From: Phoronis australis
Taxonomy: Eukaryota > Phoronida > Phoronidae
Assembly (NCBI GenBank): GCA_002633005.1
Contig: NMRA01001432.1
Span: forward strand, 1-20,046
Direction of reading: 5' to 3'
DNA length: 20,046 nt
The translations under genes were made by a program, and so were the position numbers. The stretch's first letter is position 1. Each line of letters starts with the position of its first letter. Below the pieces are notes generated by a model. That model did not search any database. It was not told the origin of the DNA and saw only the letters and a list, made by a program, of their open reading frames with translations. This document shows positions 1 to 8,972 of the stretch, piece after piece.

Positions 1-790
1 GACTGCAAAACAAATATCCCGAGTTGTAAAAGCTGAATTGAGCCTGCGGTATAATCAACCAGGATCACTCATAAAGTCAAAGCACGTTTTGCAAGACAAG
101 CAAGGGTTCAACATGCCTCCTTTATTTGCATTTCAGTCCTGTAATGAAGTGTACTGGACGATAAGAACCATCCAAAAAAAAGCTCATTGATTTTCTTACC
201 ACTCACAACAGGCATCACTACATTACTATCCTCAACACATTACTGCCTGTTACGACCACAATTCCAACAAAACTACAGTGCGCTCACCTTAGACATTTCA
301 ATTGTTGACATGAAAAACACTTTTCATTGCACAATGATTAGAGTAACTAAATCGCACCAAAAACTGAGATGGGTGGTAAATGAACACCGCATGGGGGAGG
401 CAGACAACAGGGAGTAGGGATTAGTGAACATATAGCATCCGCAGTAGGGAATTTCTCAAGTATCTTTTATAACGTGGCTTGAATGCTATACTTATGTCTG
501 AGAGTGACCCCTGGGAACAATTCACACTGCTCAGTACATTACCGTACAAGTGCTACAGAATCCTGGAAAAACAAAAAGATAAGCCACACAATATAGTGTG
601 TGTCAGACACTGAACAAGCTGATGAGAGCAATCTAATCAATGACACTAAAGTAATCACAATGCCAGGCAGCTTGTTTGCCAAACTGCCAGTGAATCTTAG
701 CTTGGACTGAGGTGCATGTCGATGACCTACCCACCAACCAGACCTAGTAACTATTTTATATATTTGTTATTGAAAAAATAATAAAATGAA
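1..790. other. no recognisable gene; possible intron or flank of the THAP gene
   Basis: I see no coding sequence I can defend here. The one open frame of note (187-417, plus) has no recognisable motif and unremarkable composition. If the THAP exon at 796-1040 is real, this stretch is its downstream intron on the minus strand. Read on that strand, the far left edge ends in a pyrimidine-rich run followed by TTTTGCAG (positions 10 down to 3). That would make an acceptable splice acceptor, with the next exon lying outside the window. This last point is weak inference. Confidence 0.4.
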
Positions 791-795
791 CTCAC

Positions 796-1040
796 TAAGT
801 GGCCAGGCCTTCATCGTAACGTCTCTTCTGACTGGAGTCGAAACACGAGTCCTCAAAGTGGGCAGAACACAGAGTGGCCCCGGACCGAATCGCTTGGTCC
901 ACGCTGAGGTCCCACACTCTCGTTCGGCGCACGAAGCGATGCCACTTCTGCGCAAGTTTGACGTCCTTGGGAAATTTGAAAACCGAGACGTTCTCCGTCT
1001 GGCTGCTGTTGCTGCAGCTTCCGCAAACACATCTTTTCAT
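796..1040 (-). CDS. THAP-domain zinc-finger protein, first coding exon (partial)
   Basis: The minus-strand exon encodes about 81 residues starting MKRCVCGSCSN, and it carries the THAP C2CH signature: Cys4, Cys9, the FP pair at 23-24, the invariant Trp33, then Cys58-x2-His61-Phe62. THAP domains bind DNA through one zinc ion and occur at the N terminus of nuclear regulators and of P-element-type transposases. I chose the Met at 1040 because THAP domains normally begin within a few residues of the start; an in-frame upstream Met at 1082 adds 14 residues. The frame meets a stop (CTTAG) just after residue 81, but a donor TTA|GTGAGT at 795 lies inside it. Splicing after position 796 in phase 2 would remove the stop. 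The C-terminal AVPT-type motif of the family is missing and should lie in the next exon, beyond the window or unseen. Seen: the motif and the donor. Inferred: a live gene rather than a fragment. Confidence 0.8.
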
Positions 1041-1082
1041 ACCTCTACGAACCTTTTCGACGTAAATAAACCTTGCTTTCAC

Positions 1083-1488
1083 TTCACTCTATACACTGTG
1101 TCTCTAATCCAAACGATATGGCGAACGACTTGGGTTCAACCCATGACGTAAACATATTTATTATTTTTTTTAAATTTTGCGTGTTTCTTTATGAGTTGTA
1201 CACTAATGGCACTAAAATTAAGTAAGATATAATAATAAAATTTATTTTGAGGTACTATAGTCATGTTGTGTACACTTTAACACCAGATCTACACTGGATG
1301 GGAAGATCTTGCTGGTATAGCTGCAGTCAACTGCTTTTAAAAACCCAATTTTGTCCATTCAGGGTCGATTTAGAAGCGATGCATATCTCCTCTGCAGGGT
1401 ACAAGTCCTCAAACCTTAAAACCAAAGGTCACGCGAAAACAGACACGATAGATTTTCATTTCAACGTGTAATAAATTTCCGGAAGATA
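1083..1488. other. no gene seen; region upstream of the THAP exon
   Basis: This interval lies between the THAP start and the hAT target site. On the minus strand it would hold the promoter and 5' leader of the THAP gene, but I see no convincing core promoter element. A short plus-strand frame (1247-1471) has no recognisable motif. Confidence 0.3.
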
Positions 1489-1493
1489 TAGGA
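1489..1493. repeat. left target-site duplication TAGGA of the hAT element
   Basis: TAGGA directly abuts the CAGTGG terminus and is repeated directly after the right terminus at 4064-4068. Five bases is short of the usual 8-bp hAT duplication; the eight bases on each side do not match beyond the five. Confidence 0.65.
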
Positions 1494-1509
1494 CAGTGGC
1501 GGATCTACG
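1494..1509 (+). repeat. left terminal inverted repeat of the hAT element
   Basis: CAGTGGCGGATCTACG is the perfect inverse of 4048-4063. Homology stops abruptly after 16 bp, where the left side runs into a G tract. Confidence 0.85.
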
Positions 1510-2366
1510 GGGGGGTTCAGGGNTGTAAACCCCAAGTAAACCATCTTGGAAAAAAAAACGAGGGGGGGTTCACTTTGAAAATATATTTTTGCATTGTGAA
1601 TTGCTGTTATAAAAAGCAACGCGTTTCGAGGCTTCGTGGCTCGTCGGCAAAATCCCGGAGATCAATTGTGCGCGCGCTTCCGACGACACTTCTGAAGTAG
1701 CCAAGCATTTTAGATGGATCCACTGCTGAAAGAGCAGCTCTATAGCTGATTCCTTTATATAACTAGTTTCTTTACTCTAAGATATGTTTTCATTTGATTA
1801 AGGGAAATACTGTGGTGCCGCAATCCTGGTATTCAGGCGAATTGACATGCAACCTTTTTTACCTCATCTGTCATGCCATGTCATCCTATTACACCCCACA
1901 CGTTTGTAACTGATGTATAGTAAAGTTGTCTTGCGCGATATCATACAGTGTACATGTACATGTAATACTTGAAAAAAACTCGTTTCCCGAAGAATTGCTA
2001 TTGTGGCCTGCGCCTTGGTCTGGTCGCGAGTCTGTTTGAACATGCACTCCAACAAGTTATGTCTATACAAGGAATGACCAAGGGTGCACTCACATTGACA
2101 AAATGGCCACATTCGCGAACAGTGTACAATACCAGAAATTGCGGGGAGGCTGTATTTTCACAACAAGGTCTTGCAGGACTCGTGCGATATTCAACGGGCC
2201 TGTTAAGGAGCCCTAGTGCCGACCTCAACACCTACCGTCTTTCTACCTGCAACAAGCACCAATGCCGTTTTCTATACCGGAAATTTCCACAGAAAGGCCC
2301 ACCCGAAGTAACGCCCATACCCATCGGCATTTATCTGATGTTAGTACTTCAGGTTTCAAGCGTTCA

Positions 2367-2390
2367 GACATTGGGACGTTTATTTCGAAA
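2367..2390 (+). pseudogene. possible hAT transposase N-terminal remnant
   Basis: In a frame open from 2217 to 2501, residues DIGTFISK resemble the D-I-G-x-F-x-x-K segment that often precedes the zinc-finger region in hAT transposases. The sequence after it (ending CARCKSFEW) does not clearly match the expected TTF-type finger, and the frame differs from that of the better remnant at 2530. Treat as suggestive only. Confidence 0.3.
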
Positions 2391-2529
2391 ATTGCAAGAA
2401 ATGCAAATGGGTCCTGGGATACATCGTCAAGGTTTAAAGTAGTCCATGATGAACGGATCGAATTTAGTTGCGCACGCTGTAAGTCTTTTGAATGGACTTA
2501 GTTATCTCAGGGGGTTTAGTGCTAACTGA

Positions 2530-2736
2530 GCTGCGAAACGAGATGTTGACAATGTAGAGGCGTACAAGCTCATTGACACAGCAGTTGACGAAGTGCAAGC
2601 GTTGGGAACAAACGTCGAAGATGTCTGGGTAGAATGGTTCCAAGAGCAGTAAACCATTGGATCCGATGTACAGATTCCTCGGCAGTCTAGACAACAGAAA
2701 GATAGGACCAACGTTCCCGGAGAAACACCCAGGTAA
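2530..2736 (+). pseudogene. hAT transposase fragment, interrupted
   Basis: One frame reads KRDVDNVEAYKLIDTAVDEV, continues to WFQEQ, meets a TAA at 2650-2652, and then continues in the same frame through VQIPRQSRQQKDRTNVPGE to a stop at 2734. A helix with A-Y-x-L-I-D-T, then PR-x-x-x-R-Q-x-x-R-x-NVP-x-ETP, is the order found in the middle of hAT transposases of the DUF4371/ZMYM-like group, just before the YYxR...PFLD segment. Here the coding sense ends before that segment, so the catalytic core and the C-terminal dimerisation region are missing. Seen: the reading frame and single stop. Known: the motif order. Inferred: an old inactive copy. Confidence 0.65.
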
Positions 2737-3128
2737 TAAGTTATAATTATACACAGTTTGTAATAATGTCGGTTTTTTATGTTTGTGTACAATGAAAACA
2801 AAATAGAAATTATTTTTGGACATGCCAAATTTACCCAGTACACCAGAGGGTCTACGAGCGCACAGAAACTGATTCTGGCTTGTATTTCCACTTTAGTCTA
2901 TCTGCTTCATATCCAAAATCTTATTTCACGGAGTGCGTAGTTAAATCTGTTCTCCATACTTGTTTCTTACAGTGTGTACTACAGAACGGTGCGAAAACCC
3001 TGCCTAGACAACCTCTCGCAGCAGTTGACCACCAGATGTATGAACTACACGTATGAGCATCCACTGGGGATTAAAAAGTGTCTGAAGAAAAGTTTTCATT
3101 TCAATTTTTTTTGCAAAGTACGCTTTAG

Positions 3129-3415
3129 GTCTTGCGACGGACCAGGCCAGCTTGATTTGTGTAGACAACGAGTTTCAGTGTATTTCTGGTCCCTCGGCGA
3201 ACTAGACTTGTGATGCTTTTTGCCAAAGTGTGCTTTGTAAAACTATTTATCTCAGCCAGTACTGTTTGGTCCCGCGACAGATCGACTATTTTATAGGGAT
3301 AACAGCCACAGATGTACTTTTGGTCTCGTGACGGACCAGGCCAGAGTTTTTGTGTACTCTCAGTGTACATCTGGTCCATCTGCGAACTGCTCCTGTGTAT
3401 CTTTTCACCACGGTG
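3129..3415 (+). repeat. degenerate 194-bp direct duplication inside the hAT element
   Basis: The segment starting GTCTTGCGACGGACCAGG at 3129 recurs as GTCTCGTGACGGACCAGG at 3323. Later landmarks also recur in order: TGGTCCCTCGGCGAACT near 3188 and TGGTCCATCTGCGAACT near 3373. The similarity is patchy. No reading frame is shared. Confidence 0.7.
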
Positions 3416-4047
3416 TAGGCCTACAGAGTGTTTTGGTTTCGTGAATCTGTTTTCAGATGATTTGTTTCCTGATACATTTGACGTTTTTCAATTGTTGTCA
3501 ACGTGATTCAGCTTAATAAAGTGATACTTAATTGTTTTTGTCGCTTTTAATAATAGACTATGAGCTGAGAGCACCATCGTTCGCCAGTTTTTCTTCGTTC
3601 TTAAACAGCTTGAGGCTGTTGCGATGATCTGATATTCAAGTTTTTACGCCCCGTCGGTGCTCCTTATGCTCTTGAATATGTGATAGTTGTCTAACCCCTG
3701 TATACACAACACACTTTTTCGTATGCTAAAAAGGTGCGTGTAAGCAGATGTTGCTGGTGGTGTGACTCATACCCAGATGTGCACAAATATGGTTTCACGA
3801 AACTTATGAGCCAAGTTCATGTGACGAAATCGAGAAGGGCTTTTAATTATCTTTAGAAAAACTCCAGGGACATCTTAAGTGCCAGAAACGTACCAGGATG
3901 CATGGAAATTTCACTGATTGGCTACAAAAATAAAAAGTTATCTTACACGGGAATCGGGGTTTACCCCCCTCCCGACCTCCCCCCGCTCGGCGCCACGCGC
4001 CTCGGATTCAACCTTTGCGGGAATCCTAAGCCCGCCCTTACTGAAAT

Positions 4048-4063
4048 CGTAGATCCGCCACTG
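4048..4063 (-). repeat. right terminal inverted repeat of the hAT element
   Basis: CGTAGATCCGCCACTG is the exact reverse complement of 1494-1509, followed by the TAGGA target duplication at 4064-4068. Confidence 0.85.
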
Positions 4064-4068
4064 TAGGA
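4064..4068. repeat. right target-site duplication TAGGA
   Basis: This copy of TAGGA matches 1489-1493 and marks the outer edge of the hAT element. Confidence 0.65.
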
Positions 4069-7000
4069 TAGGGAGAAAACAAATAGTCTAATGGATATTT
4101 ACGTACCCTTTACCATGACATTGGGATTGGATTGTAATCTCAACCAATATCGAGTTAAACATTCAGCATTCATTGATGTAAGTGTCACTGATAAACCTGT
4201 TAGAAATCATTCCAAGCAAAAACACTGCAGCTTTGATGTACGAAAAGATCCCGAGTGCTACGTCAAGTATCGTAACACGCATCACAACAAACAAAGTTTA
4301 ACCCGACTGGCGATTGCCGCGAAGTCGACATCGGCGAGTATCTCAGTTAACAGGCAACAGTAGAATAAACATGGAATGATCGTTAAAATAATCACACACT
4401 TTACCTTTGTATAAGGTCGTGCTTACTTTCTCTCATAGACGCACTGTTTTCACGCAATCTCAGATTCAGTTGGCACGCCTACAAGCCATTTCACAATGTA
4501 TTTAAAGGGCTCTCCAAATCTAGGCTGTTAATGTATCACCACTAGTACACACGCGCCCTCTAGTTTATGCAAATTTTCCGAATAGGCCCATTAGTGTAGA
4601 TAACCCAGGGGAGCCTGCAACCCCTAAGGTCCCTGTCAAGTGCTCACGACAACTCCACGTGCACTACACAAAGACGGACCTTTTTATCCATCTCAGAGAG
4701 GCACATAGCTTGAACACAAAACGACCGGCTCAGAGTGGATAAATCGTCGACTTGAACTGATGCTGCGCGTGCTTGACCTAAGAAGTATCCAAAAGTATCA
4801 TTGGTCGTGTCATATTGGCAGAGTACCGCAACACCCCACACACAAGCCATAAGGTACCTATTACAAAGAGAAGTTGCAGGTTGGTCTAGAGGTCATGAAA
4901 GGACATGTATCAGTGACTGTCATTTTGGCTCGTTGGTAGGGAAATGGTAACCCCAAATTAAACAAAATTCACTCTGAAGATTGATGTTATATTCATTTTT
5001 AGATAAATGTGATTTGTGGATGTCATTTGTACTGCAAAATCCTAAATTGTGAATATGAACCCGCAATGAGAAGCATTACACAAAACCTGAAAAATATCTT
5101 CACTTAACATGCAATCAATGATAAACACTTTCATCATTGAGACTCCGCATACATGTTGTAGAGATCAAATGAGAGTAGAAAATTTCTGTGATTCATTATC
5201 CCACACAAGTCAGCTTTTTTCAGTTTGAATCTGAGCTCCGATATTGCGTTGTTTGGAGCTTTAAGGTAACCGTCCATGCTTGTGTGCGGAGAATCTGCGA
5301 GTTGTTTGAGACAAGTCCAGTTGGTTTCAATTGTATGGTAAACCTTGCGGCAAAAACATTGTACTGATCATATTGACGACCTGTTATATATTAACCTTAC
5401 CATGAGTACATCAGGGTACGCAGCAACAGTGTGGCATGTTGCCTAACTCGTAAACAAAAGCAAACGACGACTGAACTCATCACAACCAACATATAACAAT
5501 GACTCACTCGACAGCTCTCACAGTCACACTATATGAAAAAATTGTCACAAATGTTTGTGTCCCAAAAACGTCAATTACTGAGTAAAGTGCGAATAATTAA
5601 TTATATAAAAATGCTGTAATAAATTGAAAAATATGTACAGGATAATCAAAGAACCTTATTTTGCTAAAAATGACATGAAAAATTTGCTGTTCCATTAAAC
5701 GCTATTCGTTGGCTTTCGCCCGAAACCAAGGATACACCATCCATCATCTTAGTTCCAATAACGTACATATTAACAAAAACATTGTGAACAGTTGAAACGT
5801 CACACTAGGCAAGGAGGTGCACACCTCTAATGAATACTTGGTAAAGCCCAATTACTATGGTTAGTAACAGCACAAGTGAACACCATCATACACTGTACTT
5901 ACTAATCAACTGAAACTACAGACAACAGTTACTTAAGGTGTAATTATTCTATTAACCTTGACTATACTAATATTTTGTCACTGGTAAACAGCAATACTAA
6001 TGTGTATGTTGATAGTTGATGCCTAACGTTATGTTGAATACTGCCCAATGGATTGAAGGTGTCCAAAAACTTTCACTGATCCTCACACCAGATGAATAAT
6101 GGGTTAGAAATGCAGACAAATCAGATTCTTTAAAATACAGTCAGACTAAGAAAATGTCCACTTATTTTAGGTAAGGTATCGCTAAGCTTTAGTGTTTTAT
6201 TATCTAATACTCATGGAAACTCTGACTTGCAACACATAGAAAAACACACCAATGCAGTATTTATTACACAAGAACTTTATACAACGCAGCCTTTAGTCAT
6301 GGTTGACATCGAGCTATGGATAGAACACTTTAGTTTCCCACCTGTAAATTGATTATAGTGCATATTTGTATTATACAAGTGTGGGTGTTGTAGCTGATTT
6401 TGAATGTTAAGTTTTGGGTATCGAGATCTTTGATCAAAAGAAGTAAAAATGAAACCATAGTCTACATCACACTGCATTTTTGTCAACACCATACAAAAAC
6501 AGGAAAAACGGAAAGTGCTCTGGTAGTATGCTTCCAGGGATGTTAATAATATGTAATATATAAAATAAAAAACTCTAGGTGGAGCAGCATACATTATATT
6601 CATCTGAAACAAGACAATCGCTGTCACATTCTTGACAAAACCCATACATCAAGATACTCGGTTGATACAGAACCGCAAGAGGACGCCACATCACTCAGAC
6701 ATGTCCTAAAATTTATGCCGTGCATACTCTCCTCAATAATGTAACATAGATATCAAATGCCACCCAGATTCATCAACAGAACTTTGTAAATAGTGCGGCG
6801 CAGATAAACAAACAAATTGCTTCTCCGGGCACCCATCACCAAACCTGTCAGTAGTGATCATCTCAACAGGAACACATGAGCAAAATTTCAGAACTATCCT
6901 CCAAGCAGTTTCAAGGACAGAGAGGCTGCTGCCAGAAATAATAACAGAATATTTTAAATAGCAGTTTGTTCTCGTTTCCTCAACCGAAACAAATATACCT

Positions 7001-7402
7001 TATTGCACGAAACAGGAAAACTCTACTCTCAACTGAAAGTAAAATGTAACGTATAAAGACTGTGAACAATGAAAAGTGTCGTACGTTTAACAAATTCTGT
7101 ATAACCAAAAACATCTCCCGAAATACCGCCAGTTCATATTGCACGAAAATACATCCAGAAACTTGGTAGACATAGAGGCATACGTAAAGAAAACCTAAAT
7201 TGCCATTAAGTAGTGCTGCGCGTAGGCACAAGTAGGCGCAACCAACCACCTTTTGGCATTTGAACCTAGTGCCTACGCACCATAAATTACGTTCAGTGCT
7301 CAAGGTGATAAGGTCCTATCAAATACCTTTTCTATTTAATTTCTGTTTTTATATTGGCCCATCATAAATACATGTACGAGTGCATCTACTCTATGTTTAC
7401 AG
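4069..7402. other. 3.3 kb with no recognisable gene
   Basis: This is AT-rich sequence without an exon I can support. The 90-codon frame at 4091-4363 begins just after the transposon and has ordinary composition but no family signature and no convincing splice context. The 122-codon minus frame at 6277-6645 is rich in Phe, Tyr, Ile and Cys, as expected from random AT-rich DNA. If the exon at 7403 is internal, the right part of this stretch is intron. Confidence 0.4.
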
Positions 7403-7480
7403 GAAAATGAAACTGCTTTCGAAGTTTGCGAAGGACAACGTGGCATCGGCTATGTTGAAAGAATGAGGAATATGTTTCAG
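7403..7480 (+). CDS. candidate internal exon A, phase 0-0, unknown protein
   Basis: A good acceptor (pyrimidine-rich run ending TTTACAG at 7396-7402) is followed by 26 codons with no stop, reading ENETAFEVCEGQ and ending ERMRNMFQ, then a donor CAG|GTATTC. Both boundaries fall between codons, so the exon is symmetric. The next candidate exon, 429 bp downstream, also starts in phase 0, so the two could join cleanly. Of the three frames only this one is open throughout. A second frame holds a 19-codon peptide that starts MKLLSKFAKDN and then stops. I do not recognise the protein. The donor is weaker than consensus at positions +4 to +6. Confidence 0.45.
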
Positions 7481-7909
7481 GTATTCAGTGGTGTATTTAG
7501 ACTATTTTCATCTGGCCACTATTTTATAAACTATCTCCACCTGTTTGACTACTGGTCCGCTTATTCGTCAATCGAAGTCGTGTTTAGTCCAATAAGCAAA
7601 TTATTATAAGGACAACAGTACCCGTAATTGTAAAATTGTTTCCAAATTGTTCTGCAATTGGGTGAGGAATTATTTCTGACTTTACTTAGAGCTCATCTCT
7701 TGTTGATTGACTAGACCACAAAATACCTGCATAATATATCACACCCTGAAAAGCTAGCTTGTAGAGCCTGGTCTTAAACCAAAGAAATCTTTTGAAGCCA
7801 TAAAGTGACCTTCAAATTTTCTAAGTAACAGTTAACTTCAGCGTATATTGGTTAGCACCTTGTACTCTACGGACAGCCCAATTGAAACATATCCGAAACA
7901 AACTTACAG
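7481..7909 (+). other. putative intron between exons A and B
   Basis: The 429-bp interval starts GTATTC and ends CTTACAG. It has no open frame of note. From about 7873 onward it is homologous to 14882 onward, so the duplicated segment includes the intron end. Confidence 0.4.
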
Positions 7910-8092
7910 AAAAACATGGAAGTGGAACAACAAAGACAAGGTTGTGGAGCGACCGCTGGTTCCCCTGATCAAACTTTAGGTGCGAGTGATGGTCCGCTTA
8001 AGGAACAGGTTGCTGTAATAGGCCTACTTGAAGCTTTTACCAAATCAAAAGGCAAAACCATCACTGAGGGTGAAGCAGACGACGCAATAGAA
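7910..8092 (+). CDS. candidate internal exon B, phase 0-0, unknown hydrophilic protein
   Basis: The acceptor CTTACAG is followed by 61 codons (KNMEVEQQRQGCGATAG, ending GEADDAIE) and a strong donor GAA|GTAAGT. Length divides by three and both ends are phase 0. A Met lies at codon 3, so this could instead be a first coding exon. The peptide is hydrophilic with an acidic C-terminal end (TKSKGKTITEGEADD), no signal peptide, no membrane span and no family I recognise. The strongest support is a homologous copy at 14921-15126. There the AG acceptor and GT donor are both conserved, and over the shared last two thirds the only length change is a 6-bp, two-codon gap. The TKSK.KTI.EGE segment is well kept. 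That pattern points to past coding constraint. Confidence 0.6.
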
Positions 8093-8192
8093 GTAAGTGA
8101 CATTCGCTGAATGTTTTGAAGCTCTTTTCTAATTTTTTTACTCGAGTTAATTGACTGTAATTAAATTGACTCATGACCAATAATACAGTGGA

Positions 8193-8243
8193 TTACAGAT
8201 CAGACAATACAGAAATGCTATTTCTGTATTGTCTAATCTGTAA
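8193..8243. repeat. near-perfect hairpin, 24-bp arms with 3-nt loop
   Basis: The left arm 8193-8216 and right arm 8220-8243 are reverse complements except at one position, around a GCT loop. The arms begin TTACAGATCAGACAATAC. The hairpin sits about 100 bp inside the putative intron after exon B, at or near the point where homology with the second copy (15230-15240) breaks off. It could be a palindromic transposon remnant, a stem formed by template switching, or a precursor of a small RNA. The sequence does not decide. Confidence 0.85.
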
Positions 8244-8819
8244 CCAGTAATAAGAAGTCTTGGGTAAATTTAAAGCAGCGCACTTAATTTCGCATGTCAC
8301 GTATTCTATCTTGGAAGCTGATAGTGGACAATTAAAATAATATTCATTTTGATCACACATTCAAGTTTGTTTTGTATGTTTCTTGCAGAAAAATTTTTAT
8401 TTTTTCTTACTTGCCTTCGCGAGAAATAAATATACTTTTTCTGTGTTACCCACCACCCCCCTTGCTTAGGATTCTCGCCAGCAATACGACGAGAGGTTCA
8501 GAACAACGGTTATTCAATCAAAACTATCTATGGGTGCTTCAACTTTAACCTTTCAAAGTTACTTTTACGAAAAATCGGCGATTAAGACTCTTGTTTTGTA
8601 CTAACATGGCGACTAAGCACGACAATATAATCTAAAGTCAGCATCGTGAGGTACATGTAGTAATCAAACATGGTAGACCTCACAAGTTTGAGTTGCGTTT
8701 AAGGTAAAAGCAAAACTTTCTGTTTTCACATTAATATAGACACGTGACACTAAGCCTGGAGTTTAATGTTTGAATTTTTGCTTGAGACGGGTGTCAGTGT
8801 CTGTTGCAAACGCTTTTTA
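8244..8819. other. no feature recognised
   Basis: AT-rich sequence between the hairpin and the module array. No homology to the second copy segment and no coding frame I can support. Confidence 0.4.
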
Positions 8820-8827
8820 TGCGCCCG

Positions 8828-8972
8828 CATATTTATATGTGGACGCATTATGCCGTCATCTTCGTCCGTCCGTCCGTGTTGCTCTTGTTATCTGTTAGGT
8901 TTGTTGTAGTCTTGACTCAAACATTTTTATATGTGGACGCATTATGCCGTCATCTCCGTCCGTCCGTCCGTG
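8828..8972 (+). repeat. 94-bp tandem duplication at the head of array 1
   Basis: The 51-bp leader containing TATGTGGACGCATTATGCCG and four GTCC units occurs at 8828-8878 and again at 8922-8972 with only two differences. Between them lies a different 43-bp segment. The second leader runs into the array; the first does not. Confidence 0.85.
8878..8928 (+). repeat. 51-bp flanking direct repeat, left copy
   Basis: This segment, which starts GTTGCTCTTGTTATCTG, is identical over 51 bp to 10415-10465. The two copies bracket array 1. Perfect identity contrasts with the visible divergence between modules inside the array, so this duplication is younger than the modules. Confidence 0.9.

Larger units (their letters stand above)
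1494..4063. mobile_element. decayed hAT-type DNA transposon, about 2.57 kb
   Basis: The element begins CAGTGGCGGATCTACG (1494-1509) and ends with its exact reverse complement (4048-4063), which is a 16-bp perfect terminal inverted repeat. CAGTG fits the YARNG end typical of hAT elements. The termini are flanked by a perfect 5-bp TAGGA duplication. Just inside both ends are G-run/C-run tracts (about 1509-1570 and 3955-3990). Inside, 2530-2736 preserves a recognisable stretch of hAT transposase with one in-frame stop, and 3128-3420 holds a degenerate 194-bp duplication. No complete transposase is present, so the copy cannot be autonomous. The sequence has one undetermined base at 1523. The superfamily call rests on termini plus protein remnant; the 5-bp duplication would place it with hAT5-like lineages, which is inference. 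Confidence 0.8.

Noticed and set aside
1128-1146. GGGTTCAACCC resembling a tRNA T-arm
   Set aside because: The stem closes on a 5-base loop and there are no acceptor, D or anticodon arms around it.
786-1151. 121-codon plus frame over the THAP exon
   Set aside because: Antisense shadow of the THAP coding exon.
1523-1523. Undetermined base N in the hAT left end
   Set aside because: It is a sequencing ambiguity beside a G run, not biology, but it limits reading of the subterminal region.
1969-2442. 157-codon plus frame inside the hAT element
   Set aside because: It is long, but it has no transposase motif, and the readable hAT remnant is in another frame further on. It is probably chance in decayed sequence.
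2464-2891. Overlapping minus-strand frames of 119 and 129 codons
   Set aside because: They lie opposite the plus-strand hAT remnant and have no motif; they are antisense shadows.
4091-4363. 90-codon plus frame after the hAT element
   Set aside because: No family signature, no splice context and no duplicate elsewhere in the window.
6277-6645. 122-codon minus frame
   Set aside because: Composition (Phe, Tyr, Ile, Cys, Met rich) is what AT-rich noncoding DNA gives; no motif.
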